From Acidimicrobiales bacterium (lineage in GTDB: Bacteria > Actinomycetota > Acidimicrobiia > Acidimicrobiales > SHLQ01), in the NCBI GenBank assembly GCA_020629635.1, contig JAHDCX010000010.1, positions 112,340 to 176,339 of the forward strand: DNA of 64,000 nt. Reading direction: 5' to 3'. Positions 54,068-62,792 of the stretch are shown in pieces. The notes under the pieces were generated by a model that ran no database searches, had not been told where the DNA came from, and saw nothing but the letters and a program-made list of their open reading frames with translations. Positions within the stretch are counted from its first letter, which is position 1. Every line of letters starts with the position of its first letter. Made by a program: the position numbers and the translations under genes.

Positions 54068-54113
54068 CAAGTCGAGACTCTGGTCACCTGTTGACGTGTT
54101 GAGACTTGACCCC
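54046..54113 (+). repeat. 16-bp perfect inverted repeat at convergent gene ends
   Basis: GGGGTCAAGTCTCAAC (54046-54061) pairs with GTTGAGACTTGACCCC (54098-54113), loop 36 nt. The arms encode the C-termini of both genes (VKSQ... and GSSLN). It may act as a bidirectional terminator, without an obvious T-run. Confidence 0.75.
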
Positions 54114-55106
54114 ATCGGGGGTCCAGGCGCGGCTGACGAGTTCGAGGCTGTGAAGGCGAGCGCTCACGTCGACCACCGGCGTCGTGATCATCAGCTCCTG
54201 GGCGCCCATCTCAACAGCCAGCTTGTCGAGACCGTCGCACACGTCGTCGGGCGTGCCGAACACGGCGTTCGTCGGCATGGCCTCGGCCTGTGGCCACGCC
54301 GGATGATCCATCGCGGATTCGGGGTCGAACACGCCGACCCGCTGACCCGACGCCAACCCGAACTTGAAGAGCCGGTGCGACGCCATCAACCGCTCCGCCT
54401 CGAGCGCGGTGTCGGCCGCGACCGCCACCGCCGTCACGATCAGGTGCGGCTCGTCGAGCACGGGCGAGGGCTGGAAGCGCTGCCGATACAGATCGGCGGC
54501 GAGCGACGTGCCGCCCATCCCAAAGTGGTGCGCAAACCCGAACGGCAGACCGAGATGCCCAGCCAACTGCGCCGAATAATCACTCGACCCGAGCAGCGCA
54601 ATGAGCGGCGAGGACTCGGCCGCAGGCGTCGCCCGCAGATGCTCGAACAGGCCGTCGGTCGTGCGCACATCACCCAACAGGCCCATCAGATCGACCAGAT
54701 CCGACGGGAACGAATCCGCGTCACCCGCCCGCTCGCCCCTCAAGGCCTGCGCCGTCCAGGGGTCTGACCCCGGCGCTCGCCCGATCCCCAGATCGATTCG
54801 ACCCGGATGCAACGCCTCGAGCATCGCGAACTGTTCGGCGATCACCAGCGGCGGATGATTCGGCAGCATCACCCCACCCGAACCCAACCGGATCCGCTCC
54901 GTCTTGGCCGCAAGATGGGCGATCAGCACGGCCGGCTCGGTGCTCGCCACCGACGACATGTTGTGATGCTCGGCGACCCAGAAGCGTTCGAACCCCAACC
55001 GATCCGCCAACTGTGCCGTCTCGGTCGTCGCCGCCAACGCGGCCTCGCTCGTCGACCCTTCGGACACGATCGACAGATCCAGTGCCGACAACGACGGGCG
55101 ATCCAT
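54084..55106 (-). CDS. LLM-class (luciferase-like) oxidoreductase
   Basis: The 340-aa protein has the luciferase-like signature FERFWVAEHHNMSSVAS and LHPGRIDLGIGRAPGSDP, as in the LuxA-like group of FMN/F420 monooxygenases. Its ATG is fixed by TACACT 7 nt upstream. It contains the GGGGTC-T-GACCCC palindrome at 54759-54771 and ends in the inverted repeat shared with the ureohydrolase gene. The substrate is unknown. Confidence 0.88.
   Translation of the reverse strand: MDRPSLSALDLSIVSEGSTSEAALAATTETAQLADRLGFERFWVAEHHNMSSVASTEPAVLIAHLAAKTERIRLGSGGVMLPNHPPLVIAEQFAMLEALHPGRIDLGIGRAPGSDPWTAQALRGERAGDADSFPSDLVDLMGLLGDVRTTDGLFEHLRATPAAESSPLIALLGSSDYSAQLAGHLGLPFGFAHHFGMGGTSLAADLYRQRFQPSPVLDEPHLIVTAVAVAADTALEAERLMASHRLFKFGLASGQRVGVFDPESAMDHPAWPQAEAMPTNAVFGTPDDVCDGLDKLAVEMGAQELMITTPVVDVSARLHSLELVSRAWTPDGVKSQHVNR
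54759..54771 (+). repeat. GGGGTC-T-GACCCC palindrome
   Basis: Identical to the 13-mer at 25896-25908, here within the LLM gene. Confidence 0.6.
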
Positions 55107-55113
55107 GCCCGCG

Positions 55114-55119
55114 AGTGTA
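55114..55119 (-). promoter_or_regulatory. -10 element, leaderless start of the LLM gene
   Basis: The minus strand reads TACACT, ending 7 nt before ATG 55106. Confidence 0.6.
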
Positions 55120-55137
55120 GAGAACGCCAGGCGGGTG

Positions 55138-55752
55138 TCAGCTGGGCTCGTAGAGCGCCCGCGACAACACGTCCGCACACCGCACTCGATCCAGCCCCTC
55201 CGGCACGACGAAACGCACCAGACGTCCGTGCACCGACCGATCCGGCGAGATGTCGTCGAGCTCGTGATACACGGCCCGGTCCACGTAGTCGTCGAAGAGC
55301 AGCGGCGTGCCCGGCGCACACGTCAACAAACTGATCGCGAGGCACGCCAACCGGAAGCGCCCGTCGATCAACACCAGATCGGGGGTCAGACCCTGTGCGT
55401 GCAGCGACGCCCACGGCCGCATCGCATACGTCGGCCACCGGTCGACCGCCGAGTCGTCGGCCGGGTACCCCCAGCTTCGGGTCGGCCCCACGTCGGCGTG
55501 CAGGACCTCCACGTCGGGCCGTCCGTTGGCCTTTGCGTAGCCGGCCACCGACGTCGCCCACTCCGGATCCGATTCGACCGACACGATCGTCGATACGCCC
55601 GCAGCAATTGCCGACGCTGTACTCCCCCCACACCCGAACTCGAGATACGTCTGCGCTCCCGCCAACGCCTCGCTCAGCAGGGTCTGACCCTCCTCGCCGA
55701 GCGTCGGCTCGAGCCTGGGATTGGCCGTGTCCGGACGGTGTGATGACGCCAT
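55138..55752 (-). CDS. Class I SAM-methyltransferase-like protein
   Basis: The 204-aa protein has a Rossmann motif I YLEFGCGGSTASAIAAG, acidic loop VSVESDPEW, motif LHADVG and a late LVLIDGRFR with LLFDDYVDR. This is the O-methyltransferase/FkbM-like small-molecule group, but no substrate can be named. It has its own leaderless promoter (TACACT). It contains two GGGTC-N-GACCC palindromes, at 55383-55393 and 55679-55691. Confidence 0.72.
   Translation of the reverse strand: MASSHRPDTANPRLEPTLGEEGQTLLSEALAGAQTYLEFGCGGSTASAIAAGVSTIVSVESDPEWATSVAGYAKANGRPDVEVLHADVGPTRSWGYPADDSAVDRWPTYAMRPWASLHAQGLTPDLVLIDGRFRLACLAISLLTCAPGTPLLFDDYVDRAVYHELDDISPDRSVHGRLVRFVVPEGLDRVRCADVLSRALYEPS
55383..55393 (+). 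repeat. GGGTC-A-GACCC palindrome
   Basis: A perfect 5-bp-arm relative of the 13-mer, inside the methyltransferase gene. Confidence 0.5.
55679..55691 (+). repeat. AGGGTC-T-GACCCT palindrome
   Basis: A perfect 6-bp-arm relative, near the start of the methyltransferase gene. Confidence 0.5.
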
Positions 55753-55758
55753 GGTCGA

Positions 55759-55764
55759 AGTGTA
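55759..55764 (-). promoter_or_regulatory. -10 element, leaderless start of the methyltransferase gene
   Basis: The minus strand reads TACACT, ending exactly 6 nt before ATG 55752. Confidence 0.65.
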
Positions 55765-55815
55765 GTTTTGGCGGTGATGCGCCGAGCTCTGCCTGACGGG
55801 ACACGCTGAGACTCG

Positions 55816-56721
55816 ATGTCGGTCGCCGAGCTGCTCTTCAACGTCATGGGGCCCGTCGTGGCCGTCGTCGCCTGCGGCTGGGTCGCGGGTCGATACAAGC
55901 CCTTTGACGTCCAGACGCTCTCGACGCTCGCGTTCTGGGTGCTCGGTCCGGCCTTCGCCTTCGACGTGTTCGCCGACGCAGAGATCGCCCGGGAGACCGT
56001 GGTCGCACTCGTCGTCGCCGCGCTTGCGGGCATGGCCGTCGCGGCGGCCGTCGGCGCGGTGCTCGCCCGCGTCGCCTCCTTCGAAAACGCTCGCCGCAAC
56101 GCCGTCATGATGACGAGCGCCTACGGCAACGTCGGCAACGCAGGCCTTGCCATCTCGGTCTTCGCCTTCGGCGACGAGGTCACCCCGATCGCGGCGCTGC
56201 TGATGATCGTCATCAACATGACCGGCATGACGATGGGCGTCGCGCTCGGCTCGCTGCGCACCCACGGCATCCGGCCGGCGATCCAACGTTCGCTCACCGC
56301 TCCCATGACCATGGCGGCGGGCGTCGCGTTGATCGTCAACCTGACCGGCTGGGACCCGCCCGTCATCGCCGAACGTTCGATCGCGCTCGTCGCCGGTGCG
56401 CTCATCCCGGTCATGTTGTTGACCCTCGGCATGCAGCTCGCCCAGAACGGCGCCTCCACCCCAGAGCTCGACATGGGCGTCACCGGCCTCGCCAAGCTCA
56501 TCGTCGCGCCGGTCGTCGCCTGGTTGGTGGGGACCGCGCTCGGCCTCGCCGACGAAACGCTTGGCGTCCTCGTGCTCCAGTCCGCAATGCCGCCCGCCGT
56601 GTTCTGCGCCGTCGTCGCCCTCGAGTACGACCTCGAACCCGCCCGCGTCGGCCGAACCGTCGTCGGCACCACCCTGCTCGCGCTGTTGACCCTGCCAATC
56701 GCTCTCATCGCCGTGACGTAG
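55816..56721 (+). CDS. AEC-family (auxin efflux carrier-like) transporter
   Basis: The 301-aa protein has about ten membrane helices with the AEC landmarks FDVQTLSTLAFWVLGPAFAF and the broken-helix motif SAYGNVGNAGLAIS, then a second half ending VLQSAMPPAVFCAVVALEYD. Bacterial members export or import dicarboxylates or amino-acid-like acids. It is followed at 18 bp by the aldose epimerase gene. The substrate is unknown. Confidence 0.9.
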   Translation: MSVAELLFNVMGPVVAVVACGWVAGRYKPFDVQTLSTLAFWVLGPAFAFDVFADAEIARETVVALVVAALAGMAVAAAVGAVLARVASFENARRNAVMMTSAYGNVGNAGLAISVFAFGDEVTPIAALLMIVINMTGMTMGVALGSLRTHGIRPAIQRSLTAPMTMAAGVALIVNLTGWDPPVIAERSIALVAGALIPVMLLTLGMQLAQNGASTPELDMGVTGLAKLIVAPVVAWLVGTALGLADETLGVLVLQSAMPPAVFCAVVALEYDLEPARVGRTVVGTTLLALLTLPIALIAVT

Positions 56722-56739
56722 ACGTGCCAAGCTGGCGCG

Positions 56740-57519
56740 ATGGTTGAGCTGAAGACGGAGCGGGCCACCGCGAGCATCGATCCGCACGGCGGGAGGTTGT
56801 GTTCGCTCGTCGTCGACGGACTCGAGATCCTCGTGACCGAAGGGGAGAAGCCCACACGTTGGGGCTCGTTTCCGATGGCGCCTTGGTGCGGCCGGCTTGC
56901 GTCCGGCTTGCTGCGCCACGACGGCGAGTCGTGGGAGTTCCCCATCACGTCACCGCCGCACGCCAATCACGGCACCGTGCTGCGGGCGGACTGGTCGCTC
57001 ACCGACCAGCGGCCCGCCCATGTGGCGCTGCGGGTCGACCTCGACGAACCCTGGCCCTTCGGCGGACACGTCGAGCAACGCTTCGCCCTCGACGACACCA
57101 GCCTGCTCGTCGAGATGACGATCCACGCCGGCGACCGGCCGATGCCCGCCCAGCTCGGCTGGCACCCGTGGTATCGGCGCCAACTCGACCGGGGGAGTGC
57201 CCTCGAGATCGACTTCGCCGCCGATGCCATGTACGAGGTCGACGACGACCAGATCCCCACCGGCACACTCGTCGCCATGCCCGAAGGGCCGTGGGACGAC
57301 ACGTTCGTCGACGTCACCCAACCGCCGATCCTTCGTTGGCCGGGTGCGCTCACGGTCGAGCTGACCTCGGACATGGACCACTGGGTCGTGTTCACCCGGA
57401 TGGATCATGCCGTCGCGATCGAACCCCAGTCCGGGGCGCCCAACGACCTCAACCGGTCGCCGCACGTGCTCCGGCCCGGCGAGTCAGTGACGGGCCGGAT
57501 GCGGCTCGGCTGGAGCTGA
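56740..57519 (+). CDS. Aldose 1-epimerase-like protein
   Basis: The 259-aa protein has the mutarotase landmarks NHGTVLRADW (His), QLGWHPWYRR (catalytic His) and IEPQSGAPNDLN (catalytic Glu). It interconverts alpha and beta anomers of sugars. Length is slightly below GalM, closer to the YeaD/D-hexose-6-phosphate epimerase-like group. CAAGCT lies exactly 6 nt before the ATG. Confidence 0.87.
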   Translation: MVELKTERATASIDPHGGRLCSLVVDGLEILVTEGEKPTRWGSFPMAPWCGRLASGLLRHDGESWEFPITSPPHANHGTVLRADWSLTDQRPAHVALRVDLDEPWPFGGHVEQRFALDDTSLLVEMTIHAGDRPMPAQLGWHPWYRRQLDRGSALEIDFAADAMYEVDDDQIPTGTLVAMPEGPWDDTFVDVTQPPILRWPGALTVELTSDMDHWVVFTRMDHAVAIEPQSGAPNDLNRSPHVLRPGESVTGRMRLGWS

Positions 57520-57521
57520 GT

Positions 57522-58547
<1,026 letters not shown>

Positions 58548-58553
58548 CTTCGC

Positions 58554-58559
58554 AGTGTA
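58554..58559 (-). promoter_or_regulatory. -10 element, leaderless start of deacetylase
   Basis: The minus strand reads TACACT, ending exactly 6 nt before GTG 58547. It lies within 13 bp of the divergent ASCH gene start. Confidence 0.65.
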
Positions 58560-58571
58560 GAAAGTCGGGCC

Positions 58572-59156
58572 ATGCGCTTCACCAAGCCGTACTGGGACGG
58601 CATCGGCTCCGGTTCGATCACCGTCGCGTTTCGGCGCTGGGCCCGACCGACCGTCGTCGTTGGCCGCCCGTACCGAACGGGTGGTGGGCGAGTCGAAGTG
58701 CTCGCCGTCGACGTCATCGACGAGACCGACATCTCCGACGCCGACGCGATCGCAGCAGGGCACCCGTCGGCCGCAGAGCTGATCGCCGGTCTTCCCGCGC
58801 CGGAAGACGGGCGCCACCTGCATCGTGTCCGGTTTCGCCTCCTCGACGAACCCGACCCGCGCGAACTGCTCGCCAACGACGCCGACCTCGATGCCGACAC
58901 GATCGCCGAGATCAGCGCCCGTCTCGACCGGCTCGATCGGGCCTCGACACATGGCGCGTGGACCCGATCCACCCTCGAGCTGGTCGCTGCGCACCCGGGC
59001 CGCCGCGCCCCGGACCTCGCCGAGATGGTTGGACGAGAGAGCCAGCCGTTCAAACTCGACGTCCGCAAGCTCAAGAACCTCGGTCTCACCACGAGCCTGA
59101 AGATCGGCTACAAGCTGTCACCCCGCGGCCGCGCCTGGCTCGACGCCACGACCTGA
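58572..59156 (+). CDS. ASCH-domain protein with C-terminal winged-helix-like region
   Basis: The 194-aa protein starts MRFTKPYWDGIGSGSITVAF and has the ASCH-type RxW/KPY fold pattern (RTGGGRVEVLAVDVIDE), which binds RNA or modified bases. The last 75 residues (RSTLELVAAHPGRRAPDLAE, PFKLDVRKLKNLGL) look like a winged helix. It could be an RNA-linked regulator. The substrate is unknown. Confidence 0.68.
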   Translation: MRFTKPYWDGIGSGSITVAFRRWARPTVVVGRPYRTGGGRVEVLAVDVIDETDISDADAIAAGHPSAAELIAGLPAPEDGRHLHRVRFRLLDEPDPRELLANDADLDADTIAEISARLDRLDRASTHGAWTRSTLELVAAHPGRRAPDLAEMVGRESQPFKLDVRKLKNLGLTTSLKIGYKLSPRGRAWLDATT

Positions 59157-59161
59157 ATCCA

Positions 59162-59190
59162 GTCACGTTGGTGTCTGACCCCAACGTGAC
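59162..59190 (+). terminator. Hairpin after ASCH gene
   Basis: GTCACGTTGG (59162-59171) pairs perfectly with CCAACGTGAC (59181-59190), 9-nt loop holding GTCTGACC. It lies 5 bp after the stop. No T-run follows, so it may be a REP-like element as well as a terminator. Confidence 0.5.
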
Positions 59191-59222
59191 CGGGCCGGGT
59201 TGGCGCCTGCCATGATGGGGTG

Positions 59223-60077
59223 ATGAAAGCGGGTGTCGCACACTTCCCCACGACGTATTCGATGCCGCCGAGCGAGCTCGGACCGGCACTCGAAGATCAC
59301 GGCTACGAGTCGATCTGGGTCGCCGAGCACAGCCACATCCCGACCAGCCGCGAGTCGCGGTGGCCCGGCGGCGACACGCTGCCGCAGAACTATTACGACA
59401 CCCACGATCCGTTCGTGTGGCTCACCGCCCTCGCGGGCCACACCACCGACCTGCTGCTCGGCACCGGCATCTGCCTGGTCGTGCAACGCGACCCGATTCA
59501 CACCGCCAAACAAGCAGCGTCGCTCGATCAACTCTCGGGCGGACGATTCCAGTTCGGGGTGGGCGCCGGCTGGAACGCCGAGGAGATGGCCGATCACGGC
59601 ACCCCATTCGAAGGACGGTTCAAGCTGATGCGCGAGCGGGTCGCCGCGATCACCGAGATGTGGACGGCCGACACGCCCGAATACCACGGCGACCGAGTCG
59701 ATCTTCCGCCGATGACGATCAACCCGAAGCCGCTTCAGGATCCGCATCCGCCGATCCACGTCGGCGGGTCGTATCCGGGCGGAGCGCGCCGCGCCGTCGA
59801 ATGGGGCAACGGCTGGATCCCGATACCGGGTCGAGGCGAAGGCACCCTCGCCGAGCAGATCGCCCACCTGCGATCAATGGCCGCCGACGCCGGCCGAGAC
59901 CCGCACTCGATCGAGGTCAGCATCTATTTCGCTCCCGCGGACCCGGCGACCCTCGTCGAGTACGCCGAGGCCGGAGTCGACCGAGTCGCCTTCAACCTGC
60001 CCTCCGTCGCCGGAGACGACGCGATCACCACGCTCGCCGCAGGAATGGCCGCCCTCACCTCCGCTGGCCTGCGCTGA
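59223..60077 (+). CDS. LLM-class F420-dependent-type oxidoreductase
   Basis: The 284-aa protein has the family blocks YESIWVAEHSHIPTSRES, QLSGGRFQFGVGAGWNAEEM and PPIHVGGSYPGGARRAVEWG. Length is short but fits the TIGR03619-type F420 enzymes. ATG 59223 is chosen over GTG 59220 because a CATGAT hexamer lies exactly 6 nt upstream. It is the third LLM gene in the window; substrates are unknown. Confidence 0.88.
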   Translation: MKAGVAHFPTTYSMPPSELGPALEDHGYESIWVAEHSHIPTSRESRWPGGDTLPQNYYDTHDPFVWLTALAGHTTDLLLGTGICLVVQRDPIHTAKQAASLDQLSGGRFQFGVGAGWNAEEMADHGTPFEGRFKLMRERVAAITEMWTADTPEYHGDRVDLPPMTINPKPLQDPHPPIHVGGSYPGGARRAVEWGNGWIPIPGRGEGTLAEQIAHLRSMAADAGRDPHSIEVSIYFAPADPATLVEYAEAGVDRVAFNLPSVAGDDAITTLAAGMAALTSAGLR

Positions 60078-60144
60078 GACGTGAACCCCGTTCAGTGCCG
60101 ATGAGCGCACGTAAGATCCCGGGCATCGCCCAAAGGAGCACACC

Positions 60145-60936
60145 ATGACCAACGACCGGATCGAATCGCTCTTCGGGGTGGCGGGCAAAAAGGTGATCGT
60201 CACCGGAGGGTCGAGGGGCATCGGCGAGATGATCGCCGAAGGCTTCGTCGACGCTGGCGCCGACGTCATCATCACGTCCCGCAAGGAGTCCGAACTCACC
60301 GCCACCGCCGAACGCCTCGGCGCCAAGGGTTCGATCACCGCAATCCAGGGCGACCTCTCCTCACCCGAGGGTGTGGCCGCGTTCGCCGCCGCCGTCACCG
60401 CCACGTGGGACTCCGTCGACGTGCTCGTCAACAACGCGGGCGCCAGTTGGGGCGCGGCGCTCGGCGAGTACCCGGTCGAGGGCTGGGACAAGGTCATGAA
60501 CGTCAACGTCCGCAGCGTCTACTACCTGACCGAAGCCCTCGTCGATCAACTCCGTGCCGCGGGCACCGCCGACGACCCGGCCCGGGTGATCAACATCGGC
60601 TCGGTCGACGGTCTCCGCGCCTGCGACCTCGAGCACTACGCCTACTCGACCTCGAAGGCCGCGGTACACCACCTCACCCGTCAGCTCGCCAAGCGCCTCC
60701 GCCACGAACACGTACTCGTCAACGCCATCGCCCCCGGCCCCTTCGAGTCGAAGATGATGGCGTTTGCGCTCAGCGACGACGAGGCACGCGCCAACGTCGC
60801 CGCCGATGTGCCCATCGGCCGTATCGGCCGACCCGACGACATGGCCGGTGCCGCGATCTTCCTCGCCAGCCGAGCCGGCGCCTACGTGACCGGGTCCGTG
60901 CTGCCGGTGGGCGGCGGCATCGCCACGGCCGATTGA
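60145..60936 (+). CDS. Short-chain dehydrogenase/reductase
   Basis: The 263-aa enzyme has the NAD(P) motif GGSRGIG, NNAGASWG, catalytic Ser in NIGSVDGL and YAYSTSKAAVHH (Tyr, Lys), and a C-terminal GSVLPVGGG. The Rossmann Arg after the second strand (TSRKES) suggests NADPH. An AAGGAG ribosome site precedes the ATG, so it is leadered. Its stop overlaps the next ATG (TGATG), so it heads an operon. The substrate is unknown. Confidence 0.93.
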   Translation: MTNDRIESLFGVAGKKVIVTGGSRGIGEMIAEGFVDAGADVIITSRKESELTATAERLGAKGSITAIQGDLSSPEGVAAFAAAVTATWDSVDVLVNNAGASWGAALGEYPVEGWDKVMNVNVRSVYYLTEALVDQLRAAGTADDPARVINIGSVDGLRACDLEHYAYSTSKAAVHHLTRQLAKRLRHEHVLVNAIAPGPFESKMMAFALSDDEARANVAADVPIGRIGRPDDMAGAAIFLASRAGAYVTGSVLPVGGGIATAD

Positions 60937-61844
60937 TGCCCGAGACGGCGATCGCGCTCCCCGGCGCCGACGAGTCGGTCGCGTGCGTCGACTGGGCCCG
61001 GCATGTCGGTGCCGCGCCCGCCGGCACGGCGCTCGCCCCCGACGTCGTCGCGCTCGTCGAAGTGCGCGAGCCGTGGCCCAAGCCCGCGCTCAAACACGGC
61101 GATCTTGCGCCCATCGTTCGGGCCATCCAGGCGCGCCCGGTCATGACGCGCGTGCTCGCCGCCGTGCCGCACGATCCGACGACGGCCCGCGTGATCCTGT
61201 TCGGCCGACGCCCGGTCGGCGTGGTGCGGGTCGAACGACCGCTCGGCGACGATCCGCTCGCCGCCGTCGACGCCGCATGGGCCGACCTCGAATCCGGCCG
61301 CGGCATCGTCGCCGACTCGGCGGACACGGTCGAGACCGTGCTCATCTGCACCCAGGGCTCCCACGACGTCTGCTGCGGCACCCACGGCGTCGAGTTTGCG
61401 GACCAGGTGGACGGACGCGGCGACATCGAGGTCTTCCGGGTCAGCCACACGGGCGGCCACAAGTGGGCGCCCACCGCCATGACGCTCCCGGACGGCCGGA
61501 TGTGGGCGCACCTCGACACCGACTCCTTCGATCGCATCGTGCGGCGTGACGGACCGGCTTCTGCCGTCGCCGGGCAGTGCCGTGGCTGGTGGGGTGCGCC
61601 GGCCGGAGCCGCCCAAGCCGCCGAGGTCCGGCTGCTGGCCCAGCTCGGGTGGGGCCTCGACGATCAGGAGCGCAACGTCGAGATCGACGACACCCGGGTG
61701 GCGATCACTGTCGGCGACGAGCGCTGGCACTTCGAGGTGACGGTCGCTCGACAGGTGCCCGCCGTGATGTGTTCGGCCCCCGGCGGCGAGCCCGCCAAGA
61801 TCGCCACCGAATGGAACGTCGAGCCGATCGGCGAGCCCGCATGA
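60936..61844 (+). CDS. Sucrase/ferredoxin-like [2Fe-2S] protein
   Basis: The 302-aa protein has the thioredoxin-like ferredoxin block LICTQGSHDVCCGTHG and, 30 residues on, VSHTGGHKWAPTAM. A C-terminal CSAPGGEPAK follows. It belongs to the sucrase/ferredoxin-like family, whose reaction is not settled. It overlaps both neighbours (TGATG, ATGA), so the three are one transcript and it may supply electrons to one of them. Confidence 0.8.
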   Translation: MPETAIALPGADESVACVDWARHVGAAPAGTALAPDVVALVEVREPWPKPALKHGDLAPIVRAIQARPVMTRVLAAVPHDPTTARVILFGRRPVGVVRVERPLGDDPLAAVDAAWADLESGRGIVADSADTVETVLICTQGSHDVCCGTHGVEFADQVDGRGDIEVFRVSHTGGHKWAPTAMTLPDGRMWAHLDTDSFDRIVRRDGPASAVAGQCRGWWGAPAGAAQAAEVRLLAQLGWGLDDQERNVEIDDTRVAITVGDERWHFEVTVARQVPAVMCSAPGGEPAKIATEWNVEPIGEPA

Positions 61845-62773
61845 TGGCGGCGCCCCGCACCGACATCGCCGTCGTCCCCGAATCCCGACCAGCAATGCAC
61901 GCGGCCATGGTCGCCGCTGTCGAGTCGGCCGGCGGACGCGTCGTGCCCGTCGCCGACGCCTCCGCGCTCATGTGGGCCGACCCTGCCGCTGCTTCGGAGT
62001 TTCCGGGCGTGGTCGCCGCCGCGCCGCAGCTCGAGTGGATTCAGCTGCCGTACGCCGGAATCGAGAACTTCGCCGACAACCTCGATCCCGCACGCCTGTG
62101 GACGTGCGGAAAGGGCGTCTACGCCGATCCGGTCGCCGAGCACATCATCACGCTCACCCTCGCCGGCTTCCGTCACCTCCACGAGGCGATCCCGGCCACG
62201 TCCTGGCCCGAACAACGCGGCCGGAATCTTCTCGGCGCACGGATGACCGTCTTCGGCGGGGGAGGGATCACCGAATCCCTCATCTGCCTCATCGAACCCT
62301 GGGACGTCACGCTCACCGTCGTTCGCCGATCGCCGACACCGTTTCCTGGCGCAGCAAGGACCGTCACGTTCGACGAGCGACTCGACGCGATCGCGGACGC
62401 CGACGTCGTGGTGCTCGCTGCCGCCCTCACCCCCGAAACCCGCGGCATGGTCGACGCCAAGTTCCTCGACGCCATGCCGTCCCACTCGTGGCTCGTCAAT
62501 GTCGCCCGCGGCGGCCACGTCGACACCGACGCGCTCGTCGCTGCGCTCGACGCCAACGCGATCGGCGGCGCCGCGCTCGACGTCACCGACCCCGAACCTC
62601 TTCCCGACGGGCATCCTCTCTGGGCCCAGCCCAACTGCATCATCACCCCCCACGTTGGCAACACCCCCGAGATGGGCCTCCCGCTCATCGCCGAACGGGT
62701 GCGCCGCAACGTCTCGCGCTGGATCGACGGCGACCCGCTCATCGGCACGGTCGACGTCGACGCCGGCTACTGA
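61841..62773 (+). CDS. D-isomer-specific 2-hydroxyacid dehydrogenase
   Basis: The 310-aa protein has the substrate block WIQLPYAGIEN, a nucleotide loop reading VFGGGGITESLICL, the catalytic Arg in LVNVARGGHVDTDAL, Glu in DVTDPEPLPDGHPLW and His in TPHVGNTPEM. It reduces a 2-keto acid to the D-hydroxy acid. The nucleotide loop has lost the standard GxGxxG (GGGITES), so cofactor choice could be altered. ATG 61841 overlaps the previous stop (ATGA). Confidence 0.88.
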   Translation: MMAAPRTDIAVVPESRPAMHAAMVAAVESAGGRVVPVADASALMWADPAAASEFPGVVAAAPQLEWIQLPYAGIENFADNLDPARLWTCGKGVYADPVAEHIITLTLAGFRHLHEAIPATSWPEQRGRNLLGARMTVFGGGGITESLICLIEPWDVTLTVVRRSPTPFPGAARTVTFDERLDAIADADVVVLAAALTPETRGMVDAKFLDAMPSHSWLVNVARGGHVDTDALVAALDANAIGGAALDVTDPEPLPDGHPLWAQPNCIITPHVGNTPEMGLPLIAERVRRNVSRWIDGDPLIGTVDVDAGY

Positions 62774-62792
62774 CCGACCACCGAAAGGAACC

